NCBI GenBank assembly: GCA_035293945.1 | Contig: DATGLV010000032.1 | Span: 1-62,036, forward strand | DNA length: 62,036 nt | From: VAZQ01 sp035293945 | Lineage (GTDB): Bacteria; Pseudomonadota; Alphaproteobacteria; Rhizobiales; Xanthobacteraceae | Direction of reading: 5' to 3' | In this document: positions 9,126-18,236 of the stretch, piece by piece | Layout of the letters: every line of letters begins with the position of its first letter | Position numbering within the stretch: position 1 is the first letter of the stretch | Translations under genes and position numbers: made by a program | The notes under the pieces: generated by a model | The model's database searches: none | What the model saw: only the letters and a program-made list of their open reading frames with translations | What the model was told of the DNA's origin: nothing

Positions 9126-10538
9126 ATGGCCAAGCCCCGCACCCTCTACGACAAGATCTGGGACGATCACCTGGTCGACGAGGAGCCCGATGGCACCTGC
9201 CTCATCTATGTGGACCGGCATCTGGTGCACGAGGTGACGAGCCCGCAGGCATTCGAGGGCCTGCGCGCAGCGGGGCGCAAGGTGCATGCACCGGACAAGA
9301 CGCTCGCGGTGGTCGACCACAATGTGCCGACGACCGACCGCAGCAAGCCCAATCCGGATCCGGAAAGTGCCGAGCAGATCAGGACCCTGGCGCAGAACGC
9401 CAAGGATTTCGGCATCGAATACTACAATGAGCTCGACAAGCGGCAGGGCATTGTGCACGTGATTGGCCCGGAGCAGGGCTTCACCCTGCCGGGCACGACG
9501 CTTGTCTGCGGTGACAGCCATACCGCGACCCACGGGGCGTTCGGGTCGCTCGCCTACGGGATCGGCACGTCCGAGGTCGAGCATGTGCTGGCGACGCAAA
9601 CCCTGATCCAGACCAAATCCAAGAACATGCGCGCCGTGGTCGACGGCAAATTGCCTCCCGGCGTCACCGCCAAGGACATCATCCTCGGCATCATCGGCGA
9701 GATCGGCACCGCGGGCGGCACCGGCTACGCCCTCGAATATGCGGGCGAGGCGATCCGCTCCCTCTCCATGGAAGGCCGCATGACGGTCTGCAACATGTCG
9801 GTCGAAGGTGGCGCCAAGGCGGGCTTCATTGCGCCGGATGAAAAGGCCTATGCGTACCTGAAGGATCGCCCGCGCTCGCCCAAGGGAAAAGCCTGGGATG
9901 CCGCGATGCGCTATTGGGAGACGCTCTCCTCCGATGACGGCGCGCATTTCGATCGCGAGATCAGGCTCGACGCCGCCAATCTGCCGCCGCTGGTCACCTG
10001 GGGAACAAGCCCCGAGCAGGTGATCGCGGTGACGGGCCGCGTGCCGGTGCTTGGCGAGATCGCCGATGAGAACAAGCGCCGTGCGGCCGCCAGCGCGTTC
10101 GAATATATGGGTCTCCGCGGCGGCGAGAAGATCACCGACATCACGATCAATCGCGTGTTCATCGGCTCATGCACCAATTCGCGCATCGAGGATCTGCGCG
10201 AGGTTGCTCGCGTGGTCGCCGGCAAGCACGTGAATGCGAACGTCAACGCCATGATCGTGCCGGGTTCGGGCCTGGTGAAGGAGCAGGCCGAGGCCGAGGG
10301 CCTCAACAAGATCTTCCTCGCCTCAGGCTTCGAATGGCGCGAGCCTGGCTGCTCGATGTGCCTCGCCATGAACCCCGACAAGCTGGCGCCCGGCGAGCGC
10401 TGCGCCTCGACCTCGAACCGCAATTTCGAGGGTCGGCAAGGCTATAAGGGCCGCACGCACCTGGTGTCACCCGCCATGGCGGCAGCCGCGGCGATTGCCG
10501 GACGTTTCGTCGACGTGCGCGAGTGGCCGTATAGCTAG
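9126..10538 (+). CDS. leuC: 3-isopropylmalate dehydratase, large subunit
   Basis: This 470-residue aconitase-family subunit isomerises 2-isopropylmalate to 3-isopropylmalate in leucine synthesis, with LeuD. The [4Fe-4S] ligands are Cys349 (FIGSCTNSR), Cys409 and Cys412 (GCSMCLAMN). The active-site stretch is VCGDSHTATHGAFG (128-140). It follows rplS, as is usual in Bradyrhizobium relatives. leuD lies 1.1 kb downstream rather than directly adjacent. Confidence 0.97.
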   Translation: MAKPRTLYDKIWDDHLVDEEPDGTCLIYVDRHLVHEVTSPQAFEGLRAAGRKVHAPDKTLAVVDHNVPTTDRSKPNPDPESAEQIRTLAQNAKDFGIEYYNELDKRQGIVHVIGPEQGFTLPGTTLVCGDSHTATHGAFGSLAYGIGTSEVEHVLATQTLIQTKSKNMRAVVDGKLPPGVTAKDIILGIIGEIGTAGGTGYALEYAGEAIRSLSMEGRMTVCNMSVEGGAKAGFIAPDEKAYAYLKDRPRSPKGKAWDAAMRYWETLSSDDGAHFDREIRLDAANLPPLVTWGTSPEQVIAVTGRVPVLGEIADENKRRAAASAFEYMGLRGGEKITDITINRVFIGSCTNSRIEDLREVARVVAGKHVNANVNAMIVPGSGLVKEQAEAEGLNKIFLASGFEWREPGCSMCLAMNPDKLAPGERCASTSNRNFEGRQGYKGRTHLVSPAMAAAAAIAGRFVDVREWPYS

Positions 10539-10554
10539 CTAGGCGTCTGAATTT

Positions 10555-10629
10555 GTAGGGGCGCCCCCTTGTGGGCGTCCTCGGTCCGAAGGGGTGCGTA
10601 AGCCGGCGGCCACAAGGGCCGCCCTACGA
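10555..10629. repeat. Dispersed palindromic repeat, type B
   Basis: It starts GTAGGGGCG and ends with CGCCCTACGA, its inverted form. The inner arms are built on CTTGTGG/CCACAAGG. Other copies are at 49294 and 55126. The position just after leuC suggests a terminator-like role; this is inference. Confidence 0.75.
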
Positions 10630-10644
10630 GTATCAACGAAGTCC

Positions 10645-10941
10645 CTACCCCGGCTCCCACCAGCAGTGCTGACGCGGCACGATGACGGCGCCACTCGGGC
10701 GGTATTCGGTCGCCAGCCAGAACGCGCATTGGCGCACCGCGTCCGGACCCGGATACGACTGCACCAGCGGCCGCACCCGAATGTGCACCGGCTGGTGGAC
10801 CCGGGGCTGCGGCGCCGCATTGCCACGCACCGCGGCTGCGTTTGCGGTCCCCTGCGCCGCAGCGCCGGCTGGCCCCAGGACGAGCCCCCCGAGCACAAGC
10901 AGCGCCGCAATGGCGGCCCATTTCGTTGCTGTCCGCTTCAT
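10645..10941 (-). CDS. Small secreted protein of unknown function
   Basis: This 98-residue product begins MKRTATKWAA followed by a hydrophobic stretch and an AAAQ-type cleavage site near residue 31, a standard Sec signal peptide. The mature part is short and proline/valine-rich at first (PRVHQPVHIRVRPLVQSYPG). It ends with two cysteines (DAVRQCAFW and RQHCWWEPG) that could form a disulfide in the periplasm. I do not recognise the family. The start was chosen because an earlier in-frame ATG would put 15 charged residues before the signal peptide. Confidence 0.6.
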   Translation of the reverse strand: MKRTATKWAAIAALLVLGGLVLGPAGAAAQGTANAAAVRGNAAPQPRVHQPVHIRVRPLVQSYPGPDAVRQCAFWLATEYRPSGAVIVPRQHCWWEPG

Positions 10942-11048
10942 ATCACGCACCCGGAGGCTTCCATGCCTAGACCGAGGCTCGCCCATCGCGGCTTTGCGGT
11001 CAACCGGAAGGCCTTGGCCGCACGCCCACGGATGCTTACAAACGTCCC

Positions 11049-11477
11049 ATGGTCGATGCTGTCGCTTCCGCGTTCCCCGAATGGCACGGCGCCAAGGCGC
11101 CTTCGCTCAGCGAGATCGAGGCGATCGCCTTGACGGCATTCGGTCGCCTGCCGAAAAAATTCCGCGCCTTATGCGAGGGGGTAGTGATCCAGGTCGACGA
11201 CTTTCCGACCGAGGAAGTGCTCGATCGGATGGGCGCCGAGAGCGAGTTCGATTTGTTGGGCCTGTTCCATGGCGTCGGGCTGCCGTTCCAGCACGAAAGC
11301 GCGCCGATGCACATGCCGAACATGGTTTGGCTCTATCGCCGGCCCATCCTTGATTACTGGGCCGAGCACGAGGAGACGCTCGGGGCGATCATCACCCATG
11401 TGCTGGTGCATGAGATTGGCCATCACTTCGGCCTCTCCGACGACGACATGCACGCCATCGAGGCTAGCATTGCGTAA
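11049..11477 (+). CDS. Small zincin-like metallopeptidase-family protein
   Basis: This 142-residue cytosolic protein carries the zinc-binding motif HEIGHHFGLSDDDM (His121, Glu122, His125, with Asp/His ligands shortly after), as in the MMP-type mini-zincins (DUF1025-like). The N-terminal part (IEAIALTAFGRLPKKFR, then VVIQVDDFP) matches that family's layout. The substrate is unknown; family members are widespread but poorly studied. It is inserted between leuC and leuD. Confidence 0.8.
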   Translation: MVDAVASAFPEWHGAKAPSLSEIEAIALTAFGRLPKKFRALCEGVVIQVDDFPTEEVLDRMGAESEFDLLGLFHGVGLPFQHESAPMHMPNMVWLYRRPILDYWAEHEETLGAIITHVLVHEIGHHFGLSDDDMHAIEASIA

Positions 11478-11530
11478 GGCGAGACTTTCGGGCGACGAGC
11501 ATTCAGGATAGAAAGTGCAATCATTCTGGT

Positions 11531-11585
11531 CATTGCCGGGCCTGACCCGGCAATGCACCTCACCCGATGAACGGACCCGCGGGTC
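11531..11585. repeat. Hairpin pair in the gap before leuD
   Basis: A perfect 10-bp stem CATTGCCGGG/CCCGGCAATG with loop CCTGA (11531-11555) is followed by the 12-base palindrome GACCCGCGGGTC (11574-11585). There is no T-run, so it is not a classical intrinsic terminator. It resembles a third kind of dispersed palindrome common in Bradyrhizobium-like genomes. Confidence 0.65.
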
Positions 11586-11656
11586 ATAAGGGCGTTTACG
11601 CCCGTCTTCGGCGGGCTATGCCCCGCGGGTGATGCCAAGTGTTAAGGAAGCGATCC

Positions 11657-12262
11657 ATGGACAAGTTCACGGTGCTGGAAGGCGTTGCCGCTCCCTTGCA
11701 GATGATCAATGTCGATACCGACATGATCATCCCCAAGCAGTACCTCAAGACCATCAAGCGCACCGGTCTCGGCAAAGGCCTGTTCTCCGAGAAGCGCTAT
11801 CGCGACGACGGCAGCGAAAACCCGGATTTCGTGCTCAACAAGCCGGCCTATCGCCACGCCAAGGTGCTGGTCGCGGGCGACAATTTCGGCTGCGGCTCCT
11901 CGCGCGAGCACGCCCCCTGGGCGCTGATGGATTTCGGCATCCGCTGCGTGATCTCGACCTCGTTCGGCGACATTTTCTACAACAACTGCTTCAAGAACGG
12001 CATTCTGCCCATCAAGGTGAGCCCTGACGATTTGGAGAAGCTGTTCGACGACGCCGAGCGCGGCGCCAATGCAACGCTGACCATCGACCTCGAGAAACAG
12101 GAGATCCGCGGGCCGGACGGCGGCATCGTGCGCTTCGAAATCGATCCGCACCGCAAGCATTGCCTGCTCGAGGGGCTCGACGATATCGGCCTTACCAAGG
12201 TCAAGCAGGACAAGATCGACCGCTTCGAGGCCCAGTCCAAGGCGGAGCGACCCTGGGTTTAA
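11657..12262 (+). CDS. leuD: 3-isopropylmalate dehydratase, small subunit
   Basis: This 201-residue partner of LeuC contributes the swivel domain that binds substrate. Family motifs are VDTDMIIPKQYLK near residue 21, VAGDNFGCGSSREHAPWAL (about 72-90) and STSFGDIFYNNCFKNGILP. I use the ATG giving MDKFTVLEG, preceded by an AAGGAAG site 6 bases away. An ATG-like start 18 bases upstream is less likely. Confidence 0.97.
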   Translation: MDKFTVLEGVAAPLQMINVDTDMIIPKQYLKTIKRTGLGKGLFSEKRYRDDGSENPDFVLNKPAYRHAKVLVAGDNFGCGSSREHAPWALMDFGIRCVISTSFGDIFYNNCFKNGILPIKVSPDDLEKLFDDAERGANATLTIDLEKQEIRGPDGGIVRFEIDPHRKHCLLEGLDDIGLTKVKQDKIDRFEAQSKAERPWV

Positions 12263-12263
12263 G

Positions 12264-12284
12264 GCATGATCCCGAAGATCATGC
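12264..12284. repeat. Hairpin between convergent leuD and HAD genes
   Basis: An 8-bp perfect stem GCATGATC/GATCATGC encloses loop CCGAA. It stands 2 bases after the leuD stop and has no T-run. It may act as a weak bidirectional transcript end. Confidence 0.5.
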
Positions 12285-12343
12285 TCGACTACTCATGTAG
12301 GCGGGATGATGGCTCGAGGAAGATTATCCCGCTCTAAACCGGT

Positions 12344-13168
12344 TCACGCCGTCTGCTCGCTTGCTGCGTCGCCCAGAATGTAGCGTTCGATGGCGAGCGC
12401 AAAGCCTTCCTCCTTGTTCGAGGCGGTCACACAGCTCGCCCGCCGCTTGACCTCGTCGCTCGCGTTGCCCATCGCGATCGAGAAACCCGCCCGACGGAAC
12501 ATTTCCAAATCGTTCTCCATGTCGCCGAGGACGGCGATCTCTTCCGCAGGGACAGCGAGCCTCCGGGACAGGCCGTCGACGAAAGTCCCTTTGCTCAGGC
12601 CCGCGGGCGTGATGTCGAGATAATAGGGCTGCGAGCGAGACACCGAAGCCCGCTCGCCCAAGCTTGCGCGCATCGCCGCCTCGCATTCCGCCAATCGGTC
12701 GAAATCGGAACTCGAGCCGACGATTTTTGCGGCATGCGCCAGATAGGGATCAAAGCTTGCGACCAGTTGCGGCTCCGCCTGGACGGTTCGTCTTTCGCGC
12801 GGAACATAGTGGGCGGAAAGGTCCCGCACGAGCCAGCTGTCTATCGTGAAAAACCAGACATCGACCGCAAAGCCATCCAACATGGCGAGGCTTTCGCGTG
12901 CCACCTGCTCGGGAACAAGATGTTGCTCGATCGCGCGCAGATCAGGAGCAACGATTGCGCCGCCGTTGAAGGCTCCCAACGGCAGCTCGAGCGACAGCGG
13001 CTCGACCAACATGCGCAGGCCAAACGGCGGCCGGCTGCTGACGATCGTGAAGGCGATGCCACGCTCGCGAAGCCTGCACACGGCACGCCTGCTTGGATCG
13101 GTCAGCCGCTTGTCCGGATCGACCAGCGTGCCGTCGACATCGGAGATGACCAGTGAAATCCTTCTCAC
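12344..13168 (-). CDS. HAD-superfamily Cof-type phosphatase
   Basis: This 274-residue soluble phosphatase has the HAD motif I DVDGT (Asp10 nucleophile, Asp12), a large cap domain typical of the Cof subfamily, and motif IV GDMENDLEMF near residue 224, followed by GNASDEVK. Family substrates are sugar phosphates, flavin or pyridoxal phosphates. The start is a GTG whose last two bases overlap the TGA of gntK (GTGA), so translation is coupled. As the last gene of a gluconate/pentose-phosphate operon it may act on a sugar phosphate such as 6-phosphogluconate or a lactone-derived by-product. This is inference. Confidence 0.85.
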   Translation of the reverse strand: MRRISLVISDVDGTLVDPDKRLTDPSRRAVCRLRERGIAFTIVSSRPPFGLRMLVEPLSLELPLGAFNGGAIVAPDLRAIEQHLVPEQVARESLAMLDGFAVDVWFFTIDSWLVRDLSAHYVPRERRTVQAEPQLVASFDPYLAHAAKIVGSSSDFDRLAECEAAMRASLGERASVSRSQPYYLDITPAGLSKGTFVDGLSRRLAVPAEEIAVLGDMENDLEMFRRAGFSIAMGNASDEVKRRASCVTASNKEEGFALAIERYILGDAASEQTA

Positions 13169-13746
13169 GACTGAGCGCCGCTTGCGCCGGCGCTCAAGCC
13201 GCTTGCGCGGGTCTCCTGACCTGCCCTTGCGAGCGATAGCTTGGCTACGATCTCCTCGGCGATGGCGTGCGGGCGAGCCTCGATCGAAACCACGATTGGA
13301 TTCTCCTCGCTCGAAGGCTCCTCGAGGGCCGCGAACTGACTGTCGAGCAGCGACGGAGGCATGAAATGCCCATGTCGCGTGATCATCCGCCGTGCGATCA
13401 GCTCGCGGTCGCCTTTGAGATAGACAATGCGGACATCGCTTCGGTCCCCTACCAGCACGCGGCGATAGGCGCGCTTGAGCGCCGAGCACGCAATGACGCC
13501 ATGGCCGCCCTCGCGACGTGTGGCATCGATCCAAGCGGCGATTCCCTCCAGCCAGGGCCAGCGGTCCGCGTCGGTGAGCGGCAGGCCTGAATGCATCTTC
13601 TCGACGTTGGAGGCCGGGTGAAACCAATCCGCGTCCTCGTAGGTCCAGCCGAGCCGGCTCGCCAAGATGGCCGCTATGGTGCTCTTGCCTGCGCCGGAGA
13701 CGCCCATGATCACGATCACGGCCGGCGCATCGCGCAACTCTGCCAT
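13165..13746 (-). CDS. gntK: Gluconokinase
   Basis: This 193-residue P-loop kinase phosphorylates D-gluconate to 6-phosphogluconate. The Walker A motif GVSGAGKST is at 15-23, followed by the family signature EDADWFHPASNVEKM and ALKRAYRRVL. The stretch RHGHFMPPSLLDSQFAALE is also characteristic. A GAGGAG site precedes the ATG. The C-terminal 20 residues are Ala/Gly/Ser-rich and overlap the next gene's start. It is the fourth gene of the operon, feeding 6-phosphogluconate into the Entner-Doudoroff or pentose-phosphate routes. Confidence 0.92.
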   Translation of the reverse strand: MAELRDAPAVIVIMGVSGAGKSTIAAILASRLGWTYEDADWFHPASNVEKMHSGLPLTDADRWPWLEGIAAWIDATRREGGHGVIACSALKRAYRRVLVGDRSDVRIVYLKGDRELIARRMITRHGHFMPPSLLDSQFAALEEPSSEENPIVVSIEARPHAIAEEIVAKLSLARAGQETRASGLSAGASGAQS

Positions 13747-13833
13747 CGCGTGCTCCTCAACATCCACGCATGTTCTTGTCGGAAGACCCGAAGCTGGCCC
13801 CTTTCGCGGGCCCATGCTCTTCCGCAACATGCG

Positions 13834-15354
13834 TTAGGAAATCGAACGCCAGCGCCGACCGTCCCGGGCCAACAGTTGATCGGCCTCGGGTGGCCCGTCG
13901 CTGCCGGCCTTGTACAGCGCGAGCCCCTTCGGTCCGGCGTTGCGCCATGCGTCGAGGAACGGCTGCACGGCGCGCCAGCCTGCCTCGATGCCATCCGCCC
14001 GTTGGAACAGGATCGCGTCCCCGATCATGCAGTCGTAGATCAGCGTTTCATAACCGGTGCTCGGCGCCGCGTCGAAATAGTCCCGATACTCAAACGTCAT
14101 GCCCACGCCCGCAAGCGATATCACCGGGCCCGGCACCTTGGCATTGAACTGCAGGCTGATGCATTCCTCCGGCTGGATGCGCATCGTGAGAAAGTTCTGG
14201 CTGAGCCGGTCGACCGGGGTGTCGCGAAACATGGTGAACGGAGCGCGCTTGAAGTTGATCGCGATTTCCGTTCGCCGCGAGCCCAGCGCCTTTCCGGTGC
14301 GCAGATAGAACGGCACTCCGGCCCAGCGCCAATTGTCGATCATGAGCTTGAGGGCGACGTAGGTCTCGGTCGTGCTGTCGGGCCTGACATCGCGCGTTGC
14401 CCGATAGTCAGTAACGTCGAGATCGCCGACCCGCCCGGCGACGTATTGGGCGCGCACCGAGTTGCGCAGTGCCGTAGCCTCATCGGGCACGTTTAGGGCA
14501 TCGAGAGCCTGCGCCTTCTCCGAGCGAACCGCATAAGCATCAAAACGAGCCGGCGGTTCCATGGCGATGAGGGACAAGAGCTGGAACAAATGGTTGGGCA
14601 CCATGTCGCGCAACGCGCCGGTCGCATCATAGAAGCGTCCGCGCCGCCCGACCGTCAGCTGCTCCGCCACCGAAATCTGCACATGATCGATGTGGTGACG
14701 ATTCCATACAGGCTCGAACAACCCATTGGCAAAGCGAAAGACCATGATGTTCTGCACGGTCTCTTTTCCAAGATAGTGGTCGATGCGATAGATCTGGTGC
14801 TCGTCCAGCACGTCGAGGAGATCACGGTTGAGCGCCTGTGCCGAGGTGAGATCGAATCCGAACGGCTTTTCGATGATGAGCCGCCGCCAGGCCCCATTTT
14901 CCTCCCGGGTGAGGCCCGATCGACCAAGCTGCCGGCCGATCGGTGCGAAGGCTGTCGGCGGCGTCGCGAGATAGAACAAACGATTGCCTTGGGTGTTGCG
15001 CGCTTCTTCGACGCGCGCGAGCACCTGCCCGAGCTTCTGGTAGGTCGCCGGATCCTCCGCGTCGCCCTCCACATAGGTGGCGCCATCGAGCAGCTTCCGC
15101 GCGATCGGCTCATCGACCTTGCTGGTGGCGAAACGGTGCAGGCTGTGCGCGAGCTCCGCCCGGAACTTATCGTCTGATCGCTCGCCGCGGGCGACCCCGA
15201 CGACGGAGAACCCCGATGGCAAAAGTCCGCCCGCTGCCAGGTTATACAACGCGGGCGTGAGCAGCCGATGCGTGAGATCTCCGGAGGCGCCAAAGATGAC
15301 AATGCTGCACGGATCCGCGGGCGCAGCTTCCGGAGTCGAGCGCTTCGGCATCAT
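13834..15354 (-). CDS. zwf: Glucose-6-phosphate 1-dehydrogenase
   Basis: This 506-residue enzyme oxidises glucose 6-phosphate to 6-phosphogluconolactone with NADP+ (or NAD+). The nucleotide-binding motif GASGDL is at 22-27 and the active-site motif RIDHYLGK at 190-197. EKPFGFDL and LRTGKAL also match the family. I prefer the ATG giving MMPKRSTP. An in-frame TTG at 15393, overlapping the stop of the upstream fusion gene (TTGA), would add 13 residues and give coupling, so it cannot be excluded. The lactonase gene pgl is not adjacent. Confidence 0.95.
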   Translation of the reverse strand: MMPKRSTPEAAPADPCSIVIFGASGDLTHRLLTPALYNLAAGGLLPSGFSVVGVARGERSDDKFRAELAHSLHRFATSKVDEPIARKLLDGATYVEGDAEDPATYQKLGQVLARVEEARNTQGNRLFYLATPPTAFAPIGRQLGRSGLTREENGAWRRLIIEKPFGFDLTSAQALNRDLLDVLDEHQIYRIDHYLGKETVQNIMVFRFANGLFEPVWNRHHIDHVQISVAEQLTVGRRGRFYDATGALRDMVPNHLFQLLSLIAMEPPARFDAYAVRSEKAQALDALNVPDEATALRNSVRAQYVAGRVGDLDVTDYRATRDVRPDSTTETYVALKLMIDNWRWAGVPFYLRTGKALGSRRTEIAINFKRAPFTMFRDTPVDRLSQNFLTMRIQPEECISLQFNAKVPGPVISLAGVGMTFEYRDYFDAAPSTGYETLIYDCMIGDAILFQRADGIEAGWRAVQPFLDAWRNAGPKGLALYKAGSDGPPEADQLLARDGRRWRSIS

Positions 15355-15389
15355 GGGCGACCGCCGGTCGCGGACATCTGCGGACCCCC

Positions 15390-18236
15390 TCAACGCAACA
15401 CCCGGCCGACCGCCGCCTCCAGCTCGCGCAGGCCTTCTGCCAGATCGCCCTTGAGATGAACGCGTAATGCCCGGCGCTTGCGCTCCGCCAAGACTTCGAA
15501 GTCACCGCGGGCTTGAGCGGCCTTAATCACCCCGAAGCTTGCGGTATGGCCCGGGATCGGAAGGTCCACGCTTTCGTCCGCGGTGATCTGAAGAAAGACG
15601 CCGCTGTTCGGCCCACCCTTGTAGGCTTGCCCGGTCGAATGGAGGAACCGCGGGCCAAATTCGAGGCAGGTCGCAACATGCCGCGACTGCCGCACGGCAA
15701 GGCGCATCCGCTGCAGGATCTCGACGTGCTTATCGTCTCGCGCGATGTAGGCGAGCAGCGCCGCGTAATCGCCTTCGTGCAGGCGGCCAAAATGCGCCTT
15801 CAGCCAAGTATCGGTGCCGCCATCGGCCCCGGCCTTCCGCAGGGCCTCGGCATTGGCGGCATCGGCGTAGATCTCCACGCGACCGTCCACGGCAACCGGC
15901 GCTTCGCGCGGCAATGCCCCGGTCTGTTCGAACGCATTCGTGAGCTCGCGTGTCTTGACCTTGCTTGCTTCAACGTCGGGCTGATCGAACGGGTTGATGC
16001 TCATGAGCGCGCCCGCAACCGCGATCGCAAATTCGAAACGGAAGAATTCCTGCCCGATGTGCTCCGCTGAGCGGAGCACGATACGGGCCACCGGATGTCC
16101 GGCCGCTTCGATCGCCTCGAGCCCGCGATCGCGGTCCGCATCGACCTCGTCCTCAAGCCGCAGGTCGATGAAAAAGCGATCGGTGCCGTAAGTCTTTGGA
16201 TCGGCTATCGGCTCGCCGTCGATCGGGATCAGGCCCTTGCCGCTCTTTCCGGTCGATTCAGCGATCAGCTGCTCGGCCCAGGCGCCGAAGTCGGCAAGCC
16301 GAGGCGAGCACAGCAGCGTGACCTTGTCGCGGCCGAGACGCGCGGCAAGTCCGAGCGCGAAACCGAGCTCGGCCGCAGGATTGGCGCCCGGCGGAACGTC
16401 GGGGCCACAGGAGCGCACCATCATTTGGGCAAGCTCGAGCAGCCGCGCGAGGTCGACGCCGGCCACGGCGGCCGGGACCAAGCCGAACGGCGAGAGCACC
16501 GAATAGCGGCCGCCGATGCTCGGTGCGCCCAAAAAAAGATGGCGGAAACCTTGCGCTGCCTTCGCGAGCGGGCTGCCCGGATCCGTGATGGCGACGAAGT
16601 GCCGGCCCGCGCGCTCGCGCCCGACTGCCTCGACCACGCGCGCATAGAAATAGTCCCTGAGCATGTTCGGCTCGGTGGTGCTGCCGGACTTGCTGGAAAC
16701 GATGAAGAGTGTTCGGGCGATATCGATCGCGGATGCGTCGCGCTTGATCTGCTCGGGATCGGTCGAATCGAGAATTCGCAGCCTCGGCCAGCCGGCCCTG
16801 CGCGCGAATACCAGCGACAAGACTTCGGGTCCGAGGCTTGATCCACCCATGCCCAGCACGACCGCGTCGCTGAATTGCTCGCGCTTCAAGCTCTCGGCAA
16901 ATTCCAGGAAATCGGGATATTGGCGCTGAGCCTCCGCGACGCTGTCGAGCCAGCCGAGCCATCGGTCCTCGTCCGCGGAGGTCCACACGGTCCGGTCACG
17001 CGCCCACAGGCGGCGCAGCATTCCTGCGACGCGCCACTCTTCCGCCACGGCCCGCACCGCGGTTTCGAGTTCGGGGCCGAGCCGCAACGTCTGCTGATCG
17101 AGCCGTCGGCCCAACACCGCGGCGCGCTTCTTGGCGAGCGCACCGAGCAATTTGTCGGCGGCATCGGCGAATAAGCGCACGCCTTCGCGGGTGAGCTTGT
17201 CGGTGACGGTATCGAGCGAGATACCGGTGCCTGCCAACTCTGCGAGCACCCGCTCTGCTTCGTCTATGCCGGCCTCGAGCGTATCGCCGAGCCTGCCGTG
17301 CTGGCGGAATGCATCCAGCGTCGCGGGCGGCATGGTATTGATGGTATCGCGGCCGATGAGCTCCTCGACATAAAGCACATCGCTGTAAGACTTGTTCTTG
17401 GTGCCGGTGCTTGCCCAGAGCAGTCGCTGCGGTCTTGCGCCTTTCGCCGCCAGGGATTGCCAGCGTCGACCGGCAAATATCCGCAAGAACTGCTGGTAGG
17501 CGAGCTTGGCATTGGCGATCGCCACCCGGCCCTTCAGCTTCTCGAGACGGCTTTTCTCGCTCGGATCGTTGGCCTGCGCGATTTTTTCGTCGAGCTTCTT
17601 GTCGACCGCGGTGTCGATCCGCGAGACGAAGAAGCTCGCCACGCTGGCAACGCGAGCCACGTCGCCGCCGTTGGCGGCGAGCGCCTCGAGGCCGCCGATA
17701 TAGGCCTCCGTCACCTTTTCGTAGATGGCTCGCGCAAACAATAAGGTGATGTTGACGTTGACGCCTTCGGCGGTAAGCGCGCGTATCGCCGGCAGGCCCG
17801 CCTCCGTGGCCGGCACCTTGACCATCAGATTCTCCCGGCGAACCTCGCGCCACAAACGCCGCGCCTCCGCTATGGTGGCATCGGTTTGCATGGCGAGATA
17901 CGGAGAAACTTCAATGCTGACGAAGCCGTCGGCACCTTTGCTCTCGTCATAGACGGGCCGTAGCACGTCTGCAGCCTTTTGGATGTCTTCAACCGCGAGC
18001 GCCTCATACAACTCTCCAACTGAGCAGTCGCTCTGCTGCAATCGTCTGCGTATCGAGTCGTCGTATTCGTCCGATCCATCGATCGCCTTCTCGAAGATCG
18101 ATGGATTGGAGGTGACGCCATGCAGTCCGTCTTCCTGGACCAGCTTCTTAAGGCCGCCCTTGACGATGAAGCCACGCGCCAGGAAATCGAGCCACACGAC
18201 CTGGCCGTGCTCTTGCAGCCCCAAAGCAGGATTCAT
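15390..18236 (-). CDS. Bifunctional transaldolase / glucose-6-phosphate isomerase
   Basis: This 948-residue fusion joins two non-consecutive sugar-phosphate enzymes. The N-terminal transaldolase (about 1-360) has TSNPSIFEKAI and the Schiff-base lysine Lys140 in NLMVKVPATEAG, then STGTKNKSYSDVLYVEEL. The C-terminal isomerase (about 420-948) has VVLGMGGSSLGPEVL, VSSKSGSTTEPN and GGRYSVLSPFGLVP. A divergent 170-residue tail ends GRVLR. Such tal-pgi fusions are known in Rhizobiales and some other groups. The ATG overlaps the tkt stop (ATGA). One chain returns pentose-phosphate products to the hexose pool. Confidence 0.95.
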   Translation of the reverse strand: MNPALGLQEHGQVVWLDFLARGFIVKGGLKKLVQEDGLHGVTSNPSIFEKAIDGSDEYDDSIRRRLQQSDCSVGELYEALAVEDIQKAADVLRPVYDESKGADGFVSIEVSPYLAMQTDATIAEARRLWREVRRENLMVKVPATEAGLPAIRALTAEGVNVNITLLFARAIYEKVTEAYIGGLEALAANGGDVARVASVASFFVSRIDTAVDKKLDEKIAQANDPSEKSRLEKLKGRVAIANAKLAYQQFLRIFAGRRWQSLAAKGARPQRLLWASTGTKNKSYSDVLYVEELIGRDTINTMPPATLDAFRQHGRLGDTLEAGIDEAERVLAELAGTGISLDTVTDKLTREGVRLFADAADKLLGALAKKRAAVLGRRLDQQTLRLGPELETAVRAVAEEWRVAGMLRRLWARDRTVWTSADEDRWLGWLDSVAEAQRQYPDFLEFAESLKREQFSDAVVLGMGGSSLGPEVLSLVFARRAGWPRLRILDSTDPEQIKRDASAIDIARTLFIVSSKSGSTTEPNMLRDYFYARVVEAVGRERAGRHFVAITDPGSPLAKAAQGFRHLFLGAPSIGGRYSVLSPFGLVPAAVAGVDLARLLELAQMMVRSCGPDVPPGANPAAELGFALGLAARLGRDKVTLLCSPRLADFGAWAEQLIAESTGKSGKGLIPIDGEPIADPKTYGTDRFFIDLRLEDEVDADRDRGLEAIEAAGHPVARIVLRSAEHIGQEFFRFEFAIAVAGALMSINPFDQPDVEASKVKTRELTNAFEQTGALPREAPVAVDGRVEIYADAANAEALRKAGADGGTDTWLKAHFGRLHEGDYAALLAYIARDDKHVEILQRMRLAVRQSRHVATCLEFGPRFLHSTGQAYKGGPNSGVFLQITADESVDLPIPGHTASFGVIKAAQARGDFEVLAERKRRALRVHLKGDLAEGLRELEAAVGRVLR

